A DNA stretch of 9,747 bases. Origin: CAZGSG01 sp964528095. GTDB taxonomy: Bacteria; Bacteroidota; Bacteroidia; Chitinophagales; Chitinophagaceae. Location: assembly GCA_964528095.1 (NCBI GenBank), contig CAZGSG010000222.1, positions 1 to 9,747 on the forward strand, read 5' to 3'. A program made the translations under genes and the position numbers. Of the stretch, positions 4,829 to 9,747 are shown one piece after another (the stretch's first letter is position 1; each line of letters opens with the position of its first letter). The notes under the pieces were generated by a model, which did no database searches, had not been told where the DNA came from, and saw only the letters and a program-made list of their open reading frames with translations.

Positions 4829-7800
4829 TTATCGCATCAGGTACATCTTACCATACCCATTGTTGAAAAACTTATCAGTATTATCTACGTTGTCTTTTTG
4901 CGTGGATCTGTATTTATCAAGAGATTTACCATTCAGATTGGTTATTACCCTGTACAGATAAATTCCATTCGCCAATTTCTGACCAAACTCATCTGTTCCA
5001 TCCCATTTGAATTCGGTTATGTTCCGGCCTATATGAAGTGGTCCCAGTTCTTCTTTCTTGATATCACGCACGATCTTACCTGTGATGGTTAATATCTGAA
5101 TCCGTATATTTTGAGGCACTTCACTTCCTGTAAGTGTGAAAACAAATGCAGTGGAAGTAGTAAATGGATTAGGGTAATTAAGCATATTTGAAATCATCGG
5201 CTTATTGATGACCTGGAATGCAACCCTGTAAGCCGCCCGCCCTGCAGTATTATTGCTTTTATCCTTACCACTTATGATTAATTCATATTCTCCGTCCTTT
5301 GGAAAATAAGGTGAGAAATTGATAGTAGCCTCATTCGCAGGATTAGGCGCCTGGCCTGCCGGAATGAACTGAAGTGTGTCAGCTATCGCGAATGAATAGT
5401 TATGAATGCTGCCATCCGGGTATTTTACCTGCACCGAAAATGCAGAAGTATCATCAAGCACCATCCACTTCGCTTCGTCTTTCAGCTTTACCACTATATC
5501 CGGTTTCGAAGCCACAATATCCTTATTCAGTATATGCATGCCATCAAATGTAACATCCATCAATGGATTAAGGCTATCTGGCCTGACATACAGATTTCTA
5601 AACCCGATGTTATTGAATAAAGTGTGTTCCGGCTGGTCATTGTCAGGGTTAAAACTGATCGACATGATATTCTTACCCGACAGTGCCCGCGTATCAACAG
5701 CCACCTGAAGCTTAATGGTGTCGGCCGGCTGTAATTTCTTCTGCCGTGGTATAGGCACTATATTCTCTACATTGTTTTTGTCCAGTATAGAGAGTTTAAC
5801 CTTCATGCTATCAAAAGCGACCTGGCTGATATTTTTAAAGCCAATTCCAAAATTCAGGGGCTCACCTACATCCACTGTATCTTTTGAACTAAAATAAATA
5901 TTGGGTGCGATAGCTCCTTCAGGAACCGGATCGTAGATCAATCTCCAGTAACGCAACTGGTATGGAGTAAAATTCACTTTGTCCTTGTTCTGCATTTTCA
6001 ATTTCACATAAGGATATACTTTCGGATCGATTGAAGAAATATCATAATCCTGCTGCGTTGTGTTCAACCCTGGGATAACAAGTGTTTCAACTCCATTCGA
6101 ATTTACACCATACACATCTACAGTCGGCTCATCTCCTGGTATAAGATCGGCGCTGGTTCCTCTCCAATGCAATTCTTTCCACCCTTTTGCAGGGCCAAAC
6201 AAAGGTGAAGTAATTGTGCCCAAGGTATCCTTTGTTCTGAGATCCTGTGAAAGAGTAATAGCATCATAAATATTTTCGCTGAAAACAAATTTCGGAGTAA
6301 AGCCGCTACTATTTTTCCTGTACACGAAAATGAATGCACGTGGCCTGTTAAATGAATCGATATCAGCAAACCCCTGTGCTTTTAATTTATCATAAATCGT
6401 ATTACCCGCTCCAACTACAGCAGCATCGTTTTTCCAATCATTCGCATATGTATTAGTCAATGGATCTGTACCAGAACAGTTTCTCACCAGTACGTATTGA
6501 CCATCCGGGATAAGGTCCAGAAACTCGCCTATTTTCTTTCTTTTATTGATATCCAGGATATTGAACTGAAAATTCCATGCCCTGCTTTCGCCACATACAT
6601 CGTCACTACCATATTGTCCAGGCCCCACATGCGCGTTCAGCCATGGTTTTAATGTAACTGAATCCAGTACATTAAAAACAATATTAGATATACCACAAAC
6701 ACTGGCAATATCCCTTTCGTCGTCAATCGATACAGAGAACCCATCCGCTTGTGAAAAGCCGGTAGGAAACACACCGCTTCGTATAAAAATATTCCGGTCT
6801 ATCTGTCCAAAGCTGAGGCGCCTGGAAGTAGAATCCAGGGTAAGACGATGATATGTATTTTTAAATTGCTGGAAAACATGTGACTGATTGAACCCTGTTT
6901 GAGTACCTGGCAGGTACACAAAAGAAGCTTTGCTCCAAATTTCGGAACCCGCAGGAGCCGAAGGAGTCACTCTCCAGTAATATACTGTGCTATCCTGAAA
7001 TACAATACCTGGATTAAACTCAAATACGCCTCCTGAAGAAGTGGTCGTAGTTCTTTTCTTAAAGCTTGAATTGAATAATTCAGTAGTATCTATTTCCATG
7101 ATATAATCACGGGAAACAGCAAAAGCATTCGCCGACGACACAACAAATTTTATATTCTGCTGATTTACGATCGACAGGTTATAAGGAAAAACAGGTCTTG
7201 CTTCATCCTCAAATATATATACGTCTTTTGTTACTGTATTGTTTGTTTCAAACAATTCGTCCCTCTTTTGATCTGGGTCGAGCGTGATCGTTATTTTATT
7301 CAATCCATTATCGCGGGTACCTACAATTGGAATCGTATAGGTTATAGAATCTTCATATCCGATACCCCTGATCGTATCTCTCCTGATCACTTCTGTTACC
7401 AGGTTAGGATACGTTCTCTTAACTTCAATAACAATACTGTCAGCAGGAGATCGCCCGATATTCATAAATGCGGCATTTACCTTGAAGTCAGGTTCCGCTA
7501 TCGAGATAAAAGATGGAGAAATCCTTACAAGACGGTCCTCAATTACGTAATCCGGTTTTGTAAAATTATTAAACCGCAAGGCAGGGTCACCATGAAGCGT
7601 AAATTGCTCGCATTGGAATCTCGCATAAAAATCGTTCTCTGTAGTTGTACTAAATACTTTTACAATAGAAGCATCCATGATCTCCCCCAATGTCTTTCCA
7701 TAATAAGGACCGGTTAAATTGCGATAGGTCCATGTATTGTATATGTCAAGGTAATGGACGATACCAAGATCCGTACTGGCAAGAAAAGCAATAGAACCCC

Positions 7801-9747
7801 GCTGAGGAGCAAGCACATATCTTTCAGAGAGTGTTTCTTTGGTAAAAAGTCTTGTAGCTGCGTAATTATAAAAGTTTCCCGCATTACAACCCATCACTAT
7901 AAAAATAGGATACTTTCCTTCGTTATGATAGTTTGAAGGGTTATCCAGGTTAAACTCCAGCGTAGTAGAAGAAGAGTGGCCAAAATAGGTAAGCAGCCCT
8001 ATCCCATCATTAAATAACTGGGTTAGTTTGGCACTGCTTAACTGGTCTACGGCATTGGCTGATTTTTTACTGAAAGAACTGACATTTCCTCCATATAATG
8101 TATCCTTAATAATTCTTTCATAACCACCAAGAAGATCAACCAGGATATCATTCAATCCATCATCACTTGCGCCCGCCACGTGTACCACATTCTTCATCCA
8201 GGCTTTATCTGCAATCAACGGCGAAGAAAGTTTTTGCCCTTGTTCATATTCTTTAACTTTTTGAAGATAGATGCTTATTTCAGCTCCATTTATTGCAGAT
8301 ATTCTTCCAACAGGAGTAAGTGGCACGGAACTGCCTGGTGCGGCGCTCAACAAATTATCCGAGGCAGGATGACCAAATGTCGGAATAAAATCCAGCTTAT
8401 TTATGTCAGGATAACTCTCGAAAATACGATAATGGATATAGTTAATACCCTTACCTAAAATGAGCACATCTTTTACAGGTTGACTATAGGTGGCTCTCAC
8501 CCACATTAGAAAATTCCGTATCGACAAAGGATGTTGTTTTATGCCAAATCCGAATTGATCTACCAGTTGGTTGATCATATACGTTTTCGCATTATAACCA
8601 CCACCTTGTGGCGAACTGCGGTATGCCCTGTAATCTTCAACAGGATCACTTCCATTTGGCCCAACAGTTAACGCCGGATGACTGATAACAAGATAATTTC
8701 CCTGATTGGCAGCCAGTGCGTAATTCACAAAATTCTTTTGTGAAAAAACAGTTATGCCGCGGGTATTGGAAACAGCTTCATTTACCAGCACCAACTTCCT
8801 GTTGACACCGGAAGCAAGTAGAGCAAATTTTAACAACGATGGGTTCGAAATATCCGCTTCATATCTTTTACCATTCGTAAGGTCATATAATACGGGCGCA
8901 GGGCCACTATAAGAAAAGCCGGTAATTTCAAGATAGTTACCCGCTGCATTGGCCGGTAGTTGAAATTCAAAATTGCTGGCGCCTCCGAAATTAAACTGCC
9001 GGGCATATTCCAGCTCTGTCTTTGCAACAACCATCCTGTCATTAGGACTTGAACAGGCATTAAAAATGCCGATAGCTGCCGACCCGCCACTGATTTGTGA
9101 AATATTGATCGGTATGGTAGTCTTTGCGTAATCGTAATAGTCGAGTTGTTGTGAAAAAATAGAATCGCCGTTAAGTGAGACTTTATAATATCTGGCGTGC
9201 AATGCATAACCTGCAGCATTTATTTTAATAAGCGGTTGTGGCGCTCCTGCACCAGTATAAGGACTTAATCCACCAGCTGTAAAAGAAAGCGTAACACCAT
9301 TAGCCACATCATCACTAGTCCATCCTTCACCTGTATCATAGGAAGACGATATCGTATAGGAATCTCCAACCAGTTCTGAACGGCCAACGTTAATCTTATT
9401 TTTGTAATAAACGCCTGCTATATGCATAAAATAAGGCTCTGCCGGAAGAACATTCCCGGCCACATTATTGACCGTAGGAGACAAACGAAAATTATTGCCT
9501 GCGCTGTTGACCGTTAGAAAATAAGCCGCTGTATCTGTTTGTAAACTCCATTTATCACTTAGTTGATAATCTGCTACCCGGTATAAGGCTTTGTCTGGTT
9601 TACCATCGTTCATCTCGCCCCAAAACTCTACATAATCTGTATTGCGAAGCGGTTGCGCCGATACAGAAGTATAAATAGGGATACGCTGACCGTTTCTCCA
9701 CAGTTGTAAATGATCCGCTTTCGTAGCACCGAGTCCTAAAGAAGTAA
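4829..9747 (-). CDS. porU2: C25-family cysteine peptidase, putative type IX secretion sortase PorU2 (5' end outside window)
   Basis: The frame is open to the right edge, giving 1638 visible residues. The ATG at 9613 is internal: 44 more in-frame codons precede it, including SVSAQPLRNTDYVEFWGE. The true start and signal peptide are missing. Order from the visible N-terminus: beta-rich region (1 to about 345), gingipain-type C25 domain (about 347-723), CARDB-like domain (about 753-845, ending FETNNTVTKDVYIF), fibronectin-like domain (about 853-923, STVYYWRV), a long middle region, a second CARDB-like domain (about 1288-1385), and a sorting-type/FlgD-like C-terminal domain (about 1523-1638, from NYPNPF through WDGTDEFGQKLANGIYLYRV). 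Catalytic His590 lies in YFGHSSSTTLEF and Cys620 in VMGCNAGNFY, 30 residues apart, close to the spacing in gingipains; HPASDN and LHGDPALRF are also conserved. PorU-type proteins at the cell surface remove C-terminal sorting domains from type IX cargo and attach cargo to lipopolysaccharide; that role for PorU2 is inferred from family. A secreted C25 protease is the alternative. Confidence 0.85.
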   Translation of the reverse strand, partial: TSLGLGATKADHLQLWRNGQRIPIYTSVSAQPLRNTDYVEFWGEMNDGKPDKALYRVADYQLSDKWSLQTDTAAYFLTVNSAGNNFRLSPTVNNVAGNVLPAEPYFMHIAGVYYKNKINVGRSELVGDSYTISSSYDTGEGWTSDDVANGVTLSFTAGGLSPYTGAGAPQPLIKINAAGYALHARYYKVSLNGDSIFSQQLDYYDYAKTTIPINISQISGGSAAIGIFNACSSPNDRMVVAKTELEYARQFNFGGASNFEFQLPANAAGNYLEITGFSYSGPAPVLYDLTNGKRYEADISNPSLLKFALLASGVNRKLVLVNEAVSNTRGITVFSQKNFVNYALAANQGNYLVISHPALTVGPNGSDPVEDYRAYRSSPQGGGYNAKTYMINQLVDQFGFGIKQHPLSIRNFLMWVRATYSQPVKDVLILGKGINYIHYRIFESYPDINKLDFIPTFGHPASDNLLSAAPGSSVPLTPVGRISAINGAEISIYLQKVKEYEQGQKLSSPLIADKAWMKNVVHVAGASDDGLNDILVDLLGGYERIIKDTLYGGNVSSFSKKSANAVDQLSSAKLTQLFNDGIGLLTYFGHSSSTTLEFNLDNPSNYHNEGKYPIFIVMGCNAGNFYNYAATRLFTKETLSERYVLAPQRGSIAFLASTDLGIVHYLDIYNTWTYRNLTGPYYGKTLGEIMDASIVKVFSTTTENDFYARFQCEQFTLHGDPALRFNNFTKPDYVIEDRLVRISPSFISIAEPDFKVNAAFMNIGRSPADSIVIEVKRTYPNLVTEVIRRDTIRGIGYEDSITYTIPIVGTRDNGLNKITITLDPDQKRDELFETNNTVTKDVYIFEDEARPVFPYNLSIVNQQNIKFVVSSANAFAVSRDYIMEIDTTELFNSSFKKRTTTTSSGGVFEFNPGIVFQDSTVYYWRVTPSAPAGSEIWSKASFVYLPGTQTGFNQSHVFQQFKNTYHRLTLDSTSRRLSFGQIDRNIFIRSGVFPTGFSQADGFSVSIDDERDIASVCGISNIVFNVLDSVTLKPWLNAHVGPGQYGSDDVCGESRAWNFQFNILDINKRKKIGEFLDLIPDGQYVLVRNCSGTDPLTNTYANDWKNDAAVVGAGNTIYDKLKAQGFADIDSFNRPRAFIFVYRKNSSGFTPKFVFSENIYDAITLSQDLRTKDTLGTITSPLFGPAKGWKELHWRGTSADLIPGDEPTVDVYGVNSNGVETLVIPGLNTTQQDYDISSIDPKVYPYVKLKMQNKDKVNFTPYQLRYWRLIYDPVPEGAIAPNIYFSSKDTVDVGEPLNFGIGFKNISQVAFDSMKVKLSILDKNNVENIVPIPRQKKLQPADTIKLQVAVDTRALSGKNIMSISFNPDNDQPEHTLFNNIGFRNLYVRPDSLNPLMDVTFDGMHILNKDIVASKPDIVVKLKDEAKWMVLDDTSAFSVQVKYPDGSIHNYSFAIADTLQFIPAGQAPNPANEATINFSPYFPKDGEYELIISGKDKSNNTAGRAAYRVAFQVINKPMISNMLNYPNPFTTSTAFVFTLTGSEVPQNIRIQILTITGKIVRDIKKEELGPLHIGRNITEFKWDGTDEFGQKLANGIYLYRVITNLNGKSLDKYRSTQKDNVDNTDKFFNNGYGKMYLMR

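Noticed and set aside
7268..7717. A 149-codon plus-strand open frame opposite the peptidase gene
   Set aside because: It lies wholly antisense to a clearly coding domain, shows no recognisable motif or low-complexity-free fold pattern, and has no promoter or ribosome-binding signal.

Overview
This window looks like a chromosomal segment of a Bacteroidota bacterium, most likely from the Chitinophagaceae or a close relative. Three things point there. A bS21 gene sits directly upstream of a Xer-type recombinase gene. A very large C25-family cysteine peptidase of the type IX secretion sortase class (PorU2-like) carries its own C-terminal sorting-type domain. Promoter-like boxes match the Bacteroidota -7 consensus TAnnTTTG, while most starts have no Shine-Dalgarno sequence. 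Genus cannot be read from the sequence.

Left part (1-769), minus strand: rpsU (bS21) is transcribed leftward. It has a promoter box, a very strong Shine-Dalgarno sequence and its own hairpin/T-tract terminator. It is followed by the first 104 codons of a Xer-like tyrosine recombinase that runs off the left edge. A second hairpin lies between that terminator and the recombinase start. The 134-bp gap from 636 to 769 separates rpsU from the divergent riboflavin synthase gene.

Middle part (770-4715), plus strand: ribE (riboflavin synthase) is followed by a gap of about 190 bp. Then come three plus-strand genes: a membrane acyltransferase-3 protein, a multi-pass membrane protein resembling GT-C glycosyltransferases, and a 2-oxoglutarate/Fe(II) oxygenase that overlaps the preceding gene. 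Together they look like a small envelope-glycan or lipid modification cassette. The substrate and the link between the genes are inferred, not shown.

Right part (4716-9747): a strong bidirectional terminator separates the cassette from a converging minus-strand gene that fills the rest of the window. That gene encodes at least 1638 residues of a C25 peptidase with an intact His/Cys pair, CARDB-like and fibronectin-like beta domains and a C-terminal sorting-type domain. Its 5' end, including any signal peptide, lies beyond the right edge.

I found no CRISPR array, rRNA, tRNA, insertion sequence or clear riboswitch. The observations most worth a second look are the rpsU translation signal, which contrasts with all its neighbours, and the three-gene cassette. 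I do not see evidence for a wholly new system.
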